The notes: generated by a model from the letters alone, not told the origin. Shown: positions 1 to 11,435, numbered from the stretch's first letter. The stretch: DNA of 64,000 bases from Datnioides undecimradiatus (GCA_008933995.1 WARS01000036.1:19143285-19207284); one strand, 5' to 3'. A program made the numbers and translations.

Positions 1-565
1 TTTGAGTTAAAGAGAGAAACTTTGAAGGTCAGTTAGATTTGTGCAGATTATTGTTATGATGTCCACTGTCAGGAAGCAGACCTCAGTTCATACAAGGATG
101 CAACTAACATTTTAATATTGATTGAGGTGTAAGTTGTTTTATTTGTTTATTAACGTCTTTTGACAGTCACATAGGGAAAAATAGGGAATGTTGCTGTTTC
201 TGTCATACTAACAGCTCAAAACTGTAAATCTAGACATTTGAAAAGCTTGTACAAATGTTTATCTGTGTTGATTAATGACTTTAGCTCAAATTTCATTAGA
301 AATTGTTTATTGGCTCCCATAATTAGATCTGTCTAACATTACATGTCACAAGTTTTGCTTAATAAGTGTATGAGTTGAGCTTTTTAAGTCGGATAAGACG
401 CAGCGCTTCTCTCATGTGATAATGCCAACAGATTTATAGACTCAAACAATATGTTACTTTCACAGAAACCTCATCGATTATTAATGATATGTTTATGTTG
501 GTTTCAGTGCTGAGCCAGTTTCTGAATATCATCATTCACTTGTTTATCCATGCATCTCTCGTCAG
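1..565 (+). other. 5' intron of slc35f5, nothing else seen
   Basis: AT-rich sequence with no coding exon that I can recognise. It is inferred to be intron because homology to SLC35F5 begins beyond the expected N-terminal leader. No leader exon (proline/arginine-rich) was found here. Confidence 0.5.
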
Positions 566-707
566 TGTTCTGATGGAGTGGGTGTTCATCATGAACCGGA
601 TGAGCTCCCAGGGTAGCTCTGCAGCCCAGCGGAGGCGGATGGCCTTGGGCGTGGTGATACTCCTGCTGGTGGATGTCATCTGGGTAGCCTCCTCTGAGCT
701 AACCTCA
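566..707 (+). CDS. slc35f5: slc35f5, first visible coding exon
   Basis: Encodes [18 protein letters not shown]..., then the first membrane segment, ending ...WVASSELTS. The donor is gtaagg at 708 (phase 0). The left edge is placed at the ctcgtcag acceptor ending at 565, because homology to the human leader (LQMVCVFIMNRM) continues to about there. Initiation at the in-frame ATG 573 or ATG 591 is also possible. The arginine-rich N-terminal leader of the human protein is not visible upstream. Confidence 0.8.
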
Positions 708-3700
708 GTAAGGATTTTGTCACTCACTGGTTTTCCACACCTGCAGGCGACGATGACACGACTGTAATGAGCAGAGTGGGTGCTGAGCTGTTCGGCAGCC
801 AGAGTGCATGGTCTCAGTTTAGCTTTCTTTGTGTTTTCAGTGAAAGTTTTCAGTGAAAGTCTAAAAATCAAATTCCAGATTTGTAGTTAACTAAAGAAGC
901 TCAAAGTAGTTCATTATTAAACCAGTTTGACAACTTCTCCTGTTTTAGAAAATGTAACTCTTTATGTGTAACATCAAAGTATTAAACATTGCAGGTCCCA
1001 TTATTACTGTTATGTACTGCTGGACAGTTAAAACCATTTCACAGCGTCAAACATCTTAAATCGATGTCATTCGATTTGCCGTAGCGGTGGCACCACAAAG
1101 CAGCTGAGGGAATAACAGAACAAAGATGCTAACAGCAGCCAGATGCATGCACTGGAGTAAAAAGTACATTGAATCCTTCTGAAGTGTGTTGGAGTGCAAG
1201 TAACAGGTGTGACGTGATATTGAGTAAATATCATTTGTCGCTCTCCCCCTCTGCTCCGAGGAAAAGCCACATTTAACTTGACAAACTTGAGAGGGAAATG
1301 AAAATAAATAGCGTCTGAGAGGAATATTGAGGTGAAACATGTTTGAGTTGAGGGCACAGGTCTGCGAAACCAAACACGGTGTTTGGAAACATAACGTTCA
1401 GACTTTCCAGGCTGCAACATGATTTAGTTTACCAAAAGTAATACTAACAGCTTCCTGTGGTTCATTCTTCCCGCAGTACATCTTCAAGCGACAGGAGTAC
1501 AACAAACCTTTCTTCAGCACCTTCACCAAGACCTCCATGTTTGTCCTCTATTTGCTGGGTTTCCTGCTGTGGCGGCCCTGGAGGCAGCAGTGCACCGGCA
1601 CTCTGAAGCGGCGGCACTCTGCATTTGTGAGTAGTTAGACTGCATTTAACCACACAGGGGCAGTGTGTTTGAACTGTTCTATCTGCTTTCTCCAAGCATC
1701 GCTAACATTCCACAACTTCAGCGACACAGAACCACAAACTGTGCCCTCTGTCGGGGTCGTTGGCTTTATTTTTCAGGACTGCATCTCCAGAGGAATCAGA
1801 GGGTTGCGCAAAACTTTGCTGACAGCCTGCAATGTGACAGTTTTAAATATCCAAAACAAACATTAACAGTAAAACCTTTTTGGAAATAAAGCTTTACCTT
1901 ATGCACAATAACATGTTTCAGTGTCTGGACTGAAGCTTTGCTTTAAGAGAAGACGAAATTGTAAATGATGCTTGTGTGAGAGCGAGGATTCTCGGTTTTT
2001 GTCTATCAGTTAATGAACTGGGTCATTTGTTTCTGCAGTTTGCTGATGCTGAGGCCTACTTTGCACCCTGCACCACTGACACAACTGTGAACAACTGTTT
2101 GGTGCGTAGACAAAGTCACGACTCTCTTCCTGATTTCTTATGTTCAGGCAGTTTACAGTCTGCTGGTGTTGGATCCAATCATATAAACCGTAGCAATGGG
2201 AAAACAAAAAAGTACAAAACATTATAAAACTCTGATTTCAGCCACTATAGATGTCTGACTTTGTCTTTCACCGGTATGCAGAGTGAGCCGCTGTATGTTC
2301 CAGTGAAGTTCCAGGACGTACCTGCTGAGCATTCAAACTGTTTAATCGGAGACTGTGAATCCTGTGAGTACACAGTTGTCTGTGCTTTGTGTGTGTTTTT
2401 CAGTAGCTTAAGCTTGGATCTACACCAGTGTGTGATTGACACTGAACTCCATTAGCTTGGTCAACAACAGAGGGCAGTGGTGAGCTGTGAAAGTCATCAA
2501 TATGGGCATGATAGAAATACATTATTTACTGTTTTAGGTGACCCTCACACTCTCTTCTTTCTTTGATTCTCAGCTTATCTTTCTCGTGCCACTGTAATAA
2601 AACCAAAGTTATGAACAGGGGGGTTCATTCTCCTCTCTCTCTGCTGTATTTTGCAGGGCAGGGGTACGATCTGATCTGATTTTTGGGTTTTTCCGTATTT
2701 ATTAGTGATGCGGTTCAGGAAAGCTGTAACTGACCTTTATCTCAGGAGCTGTTTGAAATGCAGAGTAGCACACAGTAAAGCTTCTGAGCCAGTTTATTAG
2801 GGTTTCTGTTGTATTTTCAAGCACTTATGTTTCTACCACCTGTGTATAAAATGACATCATGGTGCTTTAGCGCTTGATAAAGGTGATATTTTTGTATGTT
2901 TTCTGTAATTACCAATAGATTCTCTAAATGACCTCAAGGTTTCCGTTTCCCCGGCCTCCATCAGTTCACTCCTGTCTCCATTTTCACCTCCCAGCAGCTT
3001 CCAAAAAGCAGCGGGTGCGTTTTAGTAACATCATGGAGGTGCGTCAGCTGCCCTCCACTCAAGCCCTGGAGGCCAAACTGTCCCGCATGTCCTACCCAGC
3101 TGCTAAGGACCACGAGGCCATGTTGCGCACAGTGGGCAAGCTAACCATCACCGATGTGGCCAAAATCAGCTTCTTCTTCTGCTTTGTGGTGAGTAAAAGC
3201 CAGCAGGACTGTCTGGTTTCTGATATGACACTGCTGCTCTGTATCACACATGAACCACAGTCAGTTTAGTTTAAGAGAGGAGCAGTGAAAGGCAGCTTAA
3301 AGCCACAGCGTCAAAAACAGAAATCTGTGATGTAATCACAAAATAAAAACACAGCCATGTTGTCGCATAAACCCCGTACAGATGTTATTCAGTGCATTTC
3401 AGAGATAAAAGACCTTTTTTCAGCAATATCTATTTAAAAGGTCTCTTAAAAATCATTTTAATAAAAGAATATATTATGGTTTCAGCAACATAAGTAATTT
3501 CCAGCAAGTTTCCTCATAATAAAAGACATAATGAGCTTTGTTTTGTGTTTAAAATCGTAAAATTCGCCGGTTCGAATCCATTAATTGATACATTATGCAA
3601 CAAACTGCATGTTGTTTATCTAATAAACTGGAATCAAACATTATCGTTGTTATTGTTCTAAAAAAAAGCAGAATATGTTGGAAGAACATGGAAATACACC

Positions 3701-6700
3701 TGTTAGAATACATGAAAGTTTGCAGAAAGTCAAAGGTGCTGTATACTTTTGTCCAGTAGGTGGCGGAAAAACGAGCTAAGCTAGATGCTAACAGATGCAC
3801 AGCCATCACACATGACTTGACTGAGCTGTTATGGTTTGTGTGTTAGCGTATAGTTGACTTCCTTCACATACAGCAGACATATCGGCTGTGCGGCTCTCTA
3901 GCTGTCACTAACCACGTCTGACAGACAGTATGTCAGCAGGCAGCCATTTAACAAACACCCCCTGCTCAGTATGGCACATATGGACAGTGTGTTTGTTAAA
4001 TGGCGGCCTGCTGCTGCTGGAAACAAGGCTACAGTAAATTTGCGGGCAGCAAAGTCAGAACAAGGAGCTCAAAGAGGCGAAAGAGCTTCACAGAACAGCA
4101 GGATTCTCTGTTTAATATTCACCTGTGATTACATTTCTTATCAAAATGCATTAAAAATATGAAGCACAACGTGAAAACAGTGTGACTTTAGCTTTAAATA
4201 AAGAACCTACAGGGAATCATCACCTCAGCCTGCAGCTCCTCTCAGCCTTGTCTACAGCTCACGATCTGAAACACCGGGAGGACGCAGCTAGGAACCAGGC
4301 GAAGTGTGTTGACATGACAAAATGTGTTTGGCTGGTACTTTAATAAAACAAAACGTGCTTCTGACACATTTGAGTTATGTAAGTGAGCAGAAAGTGATGG
4401 TGTACGGGCCCCAAAGCTGAAAGCCATTAATCACGTTGCCTTTTAAGTGATGAGCTGCTTTTAATTTGTGACTCATTCTTCCTGAGAGCAACAAAGAACT
4501 TCTGGGGGACATTAAAGCTTGATGTGTTCGATGTGGGCCTACGTCTGATCACTCCAAGACCCCGAGAAGTGTGGGAATCATTTGGAAATCATTGTCATGT
4601 GGGCACAGTAACACAAGTGACGACAATTATATTTCGTTTTCTTCCTGCTGTGATTTTCAATATTATTTTAATCTGATTTTAAGGGATTACATTCAGCTCT
4701 ACAGTGAAAAGAGCATGTGCTTTCCACTAAAAGTCACAATAAACCATAAAAACATGCAAGTAAATATGATGCAAAAGATAAAATAAATAAACCATGAACA
4801 ATTAGCACCAATTTAAAAACTATAAATGATGATGCTGATCAGAGAGTCAAACTGAAAATTCAGACTTTACATTTGCAAAACCAGGAATATGAAGTGAATT
4901 TAGTTTTTAGCACTGTGCTGTTGTTTAGTTTTGTTTACTCCTGGTTGGAAATGTCCCATCGCCGCCTCTGTGTCTCTCCTCCAGTGGTTCCTGGCCAACC
5001 TGTCCTATCAGGAGGCTCTGTCTGACACGCAGGTTGCCATTGTCAACATTCTGTCGTCCACCTCAGGTGACTTCCTCTCACTTTCTTGTGAGAACAATAA
5101 ACAATACACAAAACACATGAAACAAGGTGAAACTACTGCACCGTAACTGGTTTCCACTGCTCTGTCTCTTCCTCCTCCTCAGGCCTGTTTACGCTCATCC
5201 TAGCAGCCATATTTCCCAGCAACAGCAGCGACCGGTTCACCTTGTCCAAACTGTTAGCTGTGGCTCTGAGGTAACGGCTCTGCATGACGGGATGTGTTGC
5301 TTGATGTTATTTGTGACTGCGTGATGCGTCTCCGTGCCTCACGTCTTTTCGGGGCAGTTCTCAGTAGCTGAAATTGAATTTGAAGTTGATTGTGAGCACA
5401 GCCAGTGTAGCCGCTGCAGGATTTTCCCCTCCGAGTGCGCCGGCTGTGTACTTAAGCTCCTAATGCTGATCAGAGTCTGACCCCAGACATTGTAATTTTC
5501 TCCTAAAGTTGTGCGATAAGCCGCCGTGCAGTGTAAACGCAGATCAGCTGCTGTGATTATGCTCCGTGATTTCAAGGTTTCGTGGCTCGTTTATTGTTAT
5601 TTTACCACACGGGGCCGTTCAGTGAAGTGTGAGTTTACGATGAGTCAGAATTACGTAATGCTGTCTATACTGGGCGAGCTGTAACTGTGTCTGCACTCCA
5701 GTTGCTTCAGACCAATATTTCTCAACTATTACCACAGTTTAAGATCGTTCATGAATGGTTGCAATGATCTTATATTTTTTAGAGAACAACTTTGTTTTTT
5801 GTGTTATTTCTTTCAAACGAAATATAAACTTTGAACCCAGTTTCTCTCATTTAATAACTCGCTCTGGCCTTTGCCTCTTCTGGTGTCACTTATACATTGA
5901 ACTGATAACATGTTGCTCACATGTTAGAGTAACAGCAGGATATTCACAGTGATGTTGATTTCATCCAGTTCTTTTATTGGAGGAACTCAGTCCCAAATGA
6001 TAATAGTAATAATGATAAGAATATGAATTAGATTATATCAGTAAATCCAAATGAAAACATTACACTGGACTGCCAGTGGGCAAATAATAAAAAATAACAA
6101 TATGATGTTGATTAATAAATAAAATGCAATAACATATCAATTAACAACAATGATACTATTATTATTACTTCAGCTATCAGTACGACTATTACTGCTGCTG
6201 ATACTGCCAATGATAATGTCATAGCACTTTAAAAAAGGGTTGTTGTTACATGGTTCAACCAGGATTTAAAGCAAACACACAAATCTGATAACTGAAACTG
6301 TGCAAACTAAAATGCAATAAAATACCCAGTAATAATAACAACAATAACAACAGCAATAATAACAACAACAACAATAACAACAACAAAATAACAACAACAA
6401 CAATAGTAACAAAATAACAACAACAAAATAACAACAACAACAATAGTAACAAAATAACAACAACAAAATAACAACAACAACAATAGTAACAAAATAACAA
6501 CAACAATAGTAACAAAATAACAACAAAATAACAACAACAATAGTAACAAAATAACAACAACAACAATAGTAACAAAATAACAACAACAAAATAACAACAA
6601 CAACAACAATAGTAACAAACTAACAACAACAACAATAACAACAATAGTAACAAAATAACAACAACAACAATAACAACAATAGTAACAAAATAACAACAAC

Positions 6701-9700
6701 AATAACAACAATAGTAACAAAATAACAACAATAACAACAACAATAACAACAAAATAACAACAACAATAACAACAAAATAACAATAACAACAACAAAATAA
6801 CAACAATAACAACAACAAAATAACACAAAAATAACAACAATAACAACAAAATAACACAAAAAATAACAAAATAACAATAACAACAACAAAATAACAACAA
6901 TAACAACAACAAAATAACAATAACAACAACAAAATAACAACAAAAATAACAACAATAACAACAACAAAATAACAATAACAACAACAAAATAACAACAAAA
7001 TAACAATAACAACAACAAAATAACAACAAAATAACAACAACAACAAAATAACAATAACAACAACAAAATAACAACAAAATAACAACAACAACAAAATAAC
7101 AACAAAATAACAATAACAACAACAAAATAACAACAAAATAACAACAACAACAAAATAACAACAAAATAACAACAACAACAACAAAATAACAACAAAATAA
7201 CAACAATAACAACAACAAAATAACAATAACAACAACAAAATAACAACAAAATAACAGCAACAAAACAATAACAGCAACAAAAAATAACAACAACAATAAT
7301 AAACTTCCCCCATAAAAAGCCAATACTTTAAGTAAAGCCTGTGTTACAGTTGCAGCGCCTGTATAGATCAGGCTGTGGGACGGTGAATGTCTGAACATCA
7401 GTCGGCTCATTGACGGGGTCTTTCTTTATAATTACATGGATCTTATTTTATTCTTTTGACTTTGTGTCAGTTCATGTGTTTTCTCTCCTGTGCAGCATGG
7501 GAGGCGTCGCCCTCGTGAGTTTCTCCAGCATGGACAACCCTGACGAGAAAGGCGTCATAGGTAACCATGGAGACAGCCAGTGTCTGTGGCCTTCTCACTG
7601 TAGTGTGGGGAAATCGTACAGGTCCGTCTCACGCTAACTGTTTAATTAATGAAGTTTAAAATCCTTTTTTTTCAAATGCGATCGACTTGAAGGATCGTTG
7701 TGGTCGCTGGCTGGGGCGATGCTCTACGCCGTCTACATCGTGATGATCAAGAGACGAGTGGATCGGGAGGATAAGCTCGACATTCCCATGTTTTTTGGTA
7801 AGCGTGTGCACAGCGTCTGTGTCTTTGCTACAGTTATTTCACTCATTAAAGATATTTTTAGCAATGTTTGCACTGTGTCTGTGTGCTAAAGCGCTGCACA
7901 GTACAACAGTTTATACTCCACGAAGCTGCCGCCGCGGCTGACAGAAGGTGTCTTTAGAGCCGCCTGAGCTGGAGCTTCTGTGTGTCTCTCAGGGTTTGTG
8001 GGTCTGTTCAACCTGCTGCTGCTGTGGCCTGGCTTCCTCCTGCTCCACTACACGGGCTTCGAGGCCTTTGAGCTTCCCAGCCAGCTGGTGTGGACGTACA
8101 TCCTCATTAACGGCCTCATTGGAACCGTTCTCTCAGAGTTCCTCTGGCTCTGGTGAGCACCTGACCCATCATTTATTCAGGTCACAGTTTTGGCACCAAG
8201 TCATCGCAATTCACATTTTGTATAAGGACATTTCCCTCCTCTTAGCCGAGTGGTTTTCCATACTGAACCCCACCCCTGATGAGTTAAACTGAGCTCCTAC
8301 TTGCATCTAAAAAGCTCTGCAGTTTAAAGAATATACAGCATTTCAAAAACACTGAAATGTTGTGACTGATGACGCAGCTCTCTCTCCACAGGGGCTGTTT
8401 CCTCACATCATCCCTTATCGGGACTCTGGCACTGAGCCTCACCATCCCGCTCTCCATCATGGCAGATATTTGCATGCAGAAGGTAAGTTCTGGTGGAGGG
8501 TTTAAGGCAAGACACCAGTTTGAGGAGAGTAGATCTGATTGCAAAGTGAAAAGTCTTGTTAATGTGGGCAGTAATTTCTATTTATTTAACATTAAAGGCC
8601 GTACCTGACTCCCTGACACACAGTGTGCAGCACAAAGGTCGTTTTTTGCACCCAATGCCCGCGTTGTGTTTGCAGCACCTGTGCCTATCTGTGCACCCAC
8701 AGGTGTGTTGGTTTTAAATTGAGGTGTGGTCAGGTGCATTGTTTGCACATTTCTGTCTGTGACGCAACAGAAAGCAGTCGTGCCTTGGACCAACAAACAC
8801 CTGGTTGTAAGTCAATACTACTGTTTTCCTGCTTTTTAAAGAGCGCAGTATTCAGGTATTCATGCACCTGCACAGGTGGGGCCACAACACACACAACACA
8901 CACACATGGAATGGATCTGAATAATCTGAATAATCCAGTACTGTGTGTGTTTGTGTGTGCGTGCGTGTGTGTGTTTGTGTGTGTGTACAGGTCCGTTTCT
9001 CGTGGCTGTTCTTCGCCGGGGCGGTCCCCGTTTTCCTCTCCTTCTTCATCGCCACGCTCTTGTGCCACTACAACAACTGGGACCCCGTCCTGGTGGGGCT
9101 GAGGAGAGTATACGTCTTCATTTGCAGGAAGCATCGTGTTCACAGGTACACACAGCGCGGCTCTGCAGAGGGATGACAAGTGACACAACGCCCTGAAACA
9201 GACGTGTTGGTGGTTTTCATCTCGGAAACTGACCTGAGATTGATTCCCTGCCTCTCCAGCAGCCGCTGGCGTCAGTATTTGAAAAACCGCTCGCAGCGAC
9301 TCCAAAACTTGTTTGAGCCACAGCGCCCAATCCATGAGAGAGAACCCCGCAACACCTCTGTTCCTTTTGGCGAGGTTACGCAAGCAAAAGCTATTTTGAA
9401 AACTTTTGTCTTTTGGTGTTATTAAAGTGCAATCCAGCTGGGAATCGAGACGCTGTTGCCAAACAAACACTGACAAAAGAAAATCAAACATGAGCCGAGG
9501 AGAGAGGAAAACTTTTCTAAAGCAGCCAGTCGAAGCTGTCGGTTGGGTTTTAATATAACATACAGAGGGACACTGACTTTCAAATGCTAATTATTTATTG
9601 GATTATTGACTGTTTGTTCACCACAGCAGCGATAACCAGATGTTGTTATTGACCTCAGACGAGTTGTTGAGTTGTAGTAGTCACATCAACCGCCTAACTG

Positions 9701-10336
9701 ATGTCAGGTGTGGTTACAACGGCATGACGGACACAAATGCTTAATGTGTGAAAATGCTGCTGCTGCTGTTTGTTAAAGGCAAATGGCAGTTTCTCCAGTA
9801 CACACACACACACACACACACACATGCACGTACATGTGGGATCAGGCTAAAGCTAATTAACACTGTGCACAAAGTGAAAAGTGTTTTTCCAGTCCGGGCT
9901 CCTAAAAAGTTAAAGCTTTTGAAGTTCGAAACTCAAAGTGAGTCGTTGTTTTGTTGCATTGTGGCGTGTGGCCTATTAAGAATGAATTGACCCTAACTCC
10001 GACACACACTTGGACTCCTTTTCATCTCCGACATTCTCACAAGGACAATAGAGTCAATTTGTAGCTCGCAGCCTCGCCAAGTTAAGTCTGTAATCAGATG
10101 TGCATGCTCGGCTGACTCTCCCCTCTGAGGCAGTTGCGCTCTCCGTTCTTCTGTGAATGCTTGCTCCCGTTTGCCGAGGGATGATTATAATAATGATGGT
10201 TGTCAAGATGATGACTGTGATGATGATTGACACCCCGGCTCCCTCCGCCCACAGACTGCCAGAGGACAGCGAGCAGTGCGAAAGCCTCATCCCTCTGCAC
10301 ACCGTCTCCCCCGGCGAGGGAAGCTTCTGTTCGTGA
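566..10336 (+). CDS. slc35f5: SLC35F5-type solute carrier, 13 exons in window, 5' end missing
   Basis: Multi-pass membrane protein of the SLC35F branch of the drug/metabolite transporter superfamily; the substrate of F5 is not settled. Joining 566-707, 1477-1626, 2039-2101, 2282-2363, 2995-3188, 4985-5066, 5183-5270, 7496-7560, 7693-7797, 7993-8152, 8392-8482, 8991-9145 and 10255-10336 keeps one frame through every GT/AG junction. From the ATG at 573 this gives 483 residues; human SLC35F5 is 523, and the missing part is the N-terminal leader. Recognisable blocks, in order: [20 protein letters not shown] (TM1, residues 23-42), [120 protein letters not shown], and the tail [20 protein letters not shown]. 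About ten hydrophobic segments are seen. The gene is intact; the upstream exon(s) are outside the window, so the true start cannot be given. Confidence 0.95.
1477..1626 (+). CDS. slc35f5: slc35f5 exon, residues 46-95 (from ATG 573)
   Basis: Encodes [20 protein letters not shown] followed by the second membrane segment [12 protein letters not shown] and RPWRQQC. The acceptor is cccgcag and the donor gtgagt; 150 nt, phase 0 on both sides. Closely matches the human protein ([20 protein letters not shown]). Confidence 0.95.
2039..2101 (+). CDS. slc35f5: slc35f5 exon, short cytosolic-loop exon
   Basis: 63 nt encoding [20 protein letters not shown] plus a leucine, phase 0 on both sides. The acceptor is tttctgcag and the donor gtgcgt. 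Matches the conserved acidic loop of vertebrate SLC35F5 (FADAEGYFAACTTDTT). Confidence 0.93.
2282..2363 (+). CDS. slc35f5: slc35f5 exon, [10 protein letters not shown] loop
   Basis: Encodes [20 protein letters not shown] and a variable stretch. The acceptor is tatgcag and the donor gtgagt; it ends with one base of a split serine codon. The sequence after the conserved [10 protein letters not shown] differs from mammals, as expected for a variable loop. Confidence 0.92.
2995..3188 (+). CDS. slc35f5: slc35f5 exon with tandem (NAGNAG) acceptor
   Basis: Encodes [20 protein letters not shown] through the start of the next membrane segment SFFFCFV; donor gtgagt at 3189. Two consecutive CAGs (2992-2994 and 2995-2997) both give in-frame splicing, adding or omitting one alanine before SKKQRVRF. 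I used the upstream one; the exon would start at 2998 with the other. Confidence 0.93.
3753..3767 (+). promoter_or_regulatory. CTCF-like motif in slc35f5 intron 5
   Basis: ccagtaggtggcgga fits the CTCF core consensus CCASYAGRKGGCRSY at 14 of 15 positions. Motif match only; occupancy is unknown. Confidence 0.3.
3934..4013 (+). repeat. 25-bp inverted repeat (hairpin) in slc35f5 intron 5
   Basis: The arm at 3934-3958 (core gccatttaacaaacac) and the arm at 3989-4013 (core gtgtttgttaaatggc) are reverse complements with a single mismatch, separated by a 30-nt loop. The right arm runs into a 'cggcctgctgctg...gagctcaaagaggcgaaa' stretch that resembles a repeat seen again near 27.7 kb. It is therefore most likely part of a MITE-like element, although the 80-nt size would also suit a small-RNA precursor. 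Confidence 0.7.
4985..5066 (+). CDS. slc35f5: slc35f5 exon, [12 protein letters not shown] core
   Basis: Encodes [20 protein letters not shown] plus NILSSTS and one base of a glycine codon; essentially identical to human SLC35F5. The acceptor is ctccag and the donor gtgact. This is the start of the conserved transporter core. Confidence 0.96.
5183..5270 (+). CDS. slc35f5: slc35f5 exon, [12 protein letters not shown]
   Basis: Encodes [20 protein letters not shown] and LSKLLAVAL, ending with two bases of a serine codon. The acceptor lies in a long pyrimidine tract (cttcctcctcctcag) and the donor is gtaacg. A hydrophobic segment plus the conserved [11 protein letters not shown] motif support the call. 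Confidence 0.96.
6331..7303. repeat. Large compound (AAC)/(AAT) microsatellite in slc35f5 intron 7
   Basis: About 973 bp composed almost only of A and C (with 'ata' and 'tag' variants) on the plus strand, built from caa/taa triplets and larger units such as aaaataacaacaacaa. The left half carries recurring 'aatagtaac' variants; the right half lacks them and instead repeats 'aaaataacaac'. It lies between the exons at 5183-5270 and 7496-7560. It causes long spurious minus-strand reading frames of Leu/Cys/Tyr/Val/Ile. Confidence 0.97.
7496..7560 (+). CDS. slc35f5: slc35f5 exon, [11 protein letters not shown]
   Basis: Encodes (S)[19 protein letters not shown] and VI, with phases matching both neighbours. 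The acceptor is cctgtgcag and the donor gtaacc. It follows the intron carrying the large A/C microsatellite. Confidence 0.93.
7693..7797 (+). CDS. slc35f5: slc35f5 exon, [19 protein letters not shown]
   Basis: Encodes [20 protein letters not shown] then [13 protein letters not shown], nearly identical to human. The acceptor (cgacttgaag) has a weak pyrimidine tract but is the only one that fits the frame. The donor is gtaagc. Confidence 0.95.
7993..8152 (+). CDS. slc35f5: slc35f5 exon, two membrane segments
   Basis: Encodes [29 protein letters not shown], and [16 protein letters not shown] (last codon split). The acceptor is tctctcag and the donor gtgagc. Strong match to the human family member. 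Confidence 0.96.
8392..8482 (+). CDS. slc35f5: slc35f5 exon, [19 protein letters not shown]
   Basis: Encodes [20 protein letters not shown] and [10 protein letters not shown]. The acceptor is ctctccacag and the donor gtaagt. This is the most conserved transporter segment of the protein. Confidence 0.96.
8942..8987. repeat. (GT)n repeat abutting an slc35f5 splice acceptor
   Basis: GT-rich microsatellite with tttg and gcg interruptions, ending three bases before the acceptor AG at 8989-8990. Confidence 0.9.
8991..9145 (+). CDS. slc35f5: slc35f5 exon, last membrane segments
   Basis: Encodes [39 protein letters not shown] and [12 protein letters not shown], ending with two bases of an arginine codon. 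The acceptor (gtgtacag) directly follows a GT-rich repeat at 8942-8987, so the usual pyrimidine tract is replaced by a GT/T tract. The donor is gtacac, weaker than the others. Confidence 0.95.
9799..9824. repeat. (AC)n microsatellite
   Basis: About 13 uninterrupted AC units in the last slc35f5 intron; ordinary dinucleotide repeat. Confidence 0.95.
10255..10336 (+). CDS. slc35f5: slc35f5 final coding exon
   Basis: Encodes [20 protein letters not shown] then GEGSFCS and a TGA stop at 10334-10336. Human SLC35F5 ends [20 protein letters not shown] plus four residues, so this is the orthologous tail. The acceptor is ccgcccacag. The tail is cytosolic and polar. Confidence 0.94.
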
Positions 10337-10680
10337 TCCAGCACTCAACACACAAAGTAAACGATGCGCTCGACCCCTCCTGGCTTTCACCTGTGTGCTG
10401 TTGACTGTTGACTGGTTTGTTGATGCGCATGCTAGCGTGTGTTTGTGGGTGTTTTCATAGACGAACGCATTTAAAACCAATGATGCTGGCTTGGTTAAAC
10501 AGTGTGGTGACTTTTGCAAGCTGTTCTCTCATTGGTCAGAAATCATACTGGGAGGATTTGACTTTCGTCCCTTTTCCTTCATTACGAACCGTCAACAGTG
10601 TGTATTTCTATTCGTTTTCATCGTGTTGGCATGGTTTATATAGCAGGGTTAATTAAATGAACAGCTGTGGAGAGGATCCA
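10337..10680 (+). other. slc35f5: Probable slc35f5 3' UTR
   Basis: Non-coding sequence after the slc35f5 stop. The first poly(A)-like hexamer is ATTAAA at 10652-10657, which would give a 3' UTR of roughly 340 nt. The exact end is inferred. Confidence 0.4.
10652..10657 (+). terminator. Candidate poly(A) signal ATTAAA of slc35f5
   Basis: ATTAAA is the commonest variant of the AATAAA signal and the first in the downstream region; no canonical AATAAA was seen nearby. Confidence 0.35.
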
Positions 10681-11383
10681 AAAACCTGGTGCATCCTGTT
10701 AGAAGACAGGCGAACACACCGCTGCTGAGTTCAGAGTTCACCTTTGAGTGTGATTGCTGTGTTCATGCACGGTCAAACAAACTGAACCTCGGTGTGAATC
10801 ACTCCTGGTTTGGAAACAGCAGACCCAAAGGAGCCACTGCCTACATTCCTGACTCCAGATGGATGCTAATGTTGCGTCACAGCCGTTAAATTTGTCAATA
10901 GGAAATTGTCTGCAAACACTTCCACCGCAACAGCTTTAGAGCTTGTTCTGCCGCCCTCATTCGGCTAAAAATAACCAATTATCGCAGACCTCCACCCTGC
11001 TTTGTTTCTCTTTGAACATCCGTCAGTGTTTGTTTGACGCAGTCAGTGTTTGGACGTGGTGGTGAGTAAGAGATGAGCAGGACGGGATGATCATCACGTA
11101 AATATTTTCGATCACAGATTGACCACCCACTCCCCGAAAAGTCTGCGTCTCAGCGAAGACTCCCCCGTCTCTTCACTGTTCATAGGTTTAGTCAGGCTTT
11201 TTCTCATCTGCCTCCCAAACCCGCGGAGTAATTGCCAGCAGGGCGGAGAGAGATTTTGAACTCAGCATGTGGTTTCTAATAGAGGCGTTAGCAGGGAATG
11301 AAAACAGTGCAATTTAGGCCAGACTTAAGCCTGTCTGCTGGGCGTGCAGCGTCTAATGGAAGAGCAGATGCATGAGAGGGCGA

Positions 11384-11435
11384 GTGTGTGTGTGTCTGTG
11401 TGTGTGTGTGTGTCTGTGTGTGTGTGTGTGTGTGA
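11384..11435. repeat. (GT)n microsatellite with CT interruptions
   Basis: Three GT blocks separated by single tct interruptions, downstream of slc35f5. Confidence 0.95.

Noticed and set aside
3569..3579. Perfect tRNA B-box (ggttcgaatcc)
   Set aside because: No A box upstream and no cloverleaf can be drawn; chance or a SINE remnant, not a tRNA gene.
6331..7303. CRISPR-like regular repetition
   Set aside because: No unique spacers; it is simple-sequence DNA in a vertebrate intron.
6255..7410. Long minus-strand frames (up to 367 codons) rich in Leu, Cys, Tyr, Val, Ile
   Set aside because: They are read directly from the A/C microsatellite; three frames are open at once and no splice or homology evidence exists.
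8730..9491. 253-codon minus-strand frame
   Set aside because: Antisense to the slc35f5 exon at 8991-9145 and a GT repeat; low-complexity His/Thr runs and no recognisable domain.
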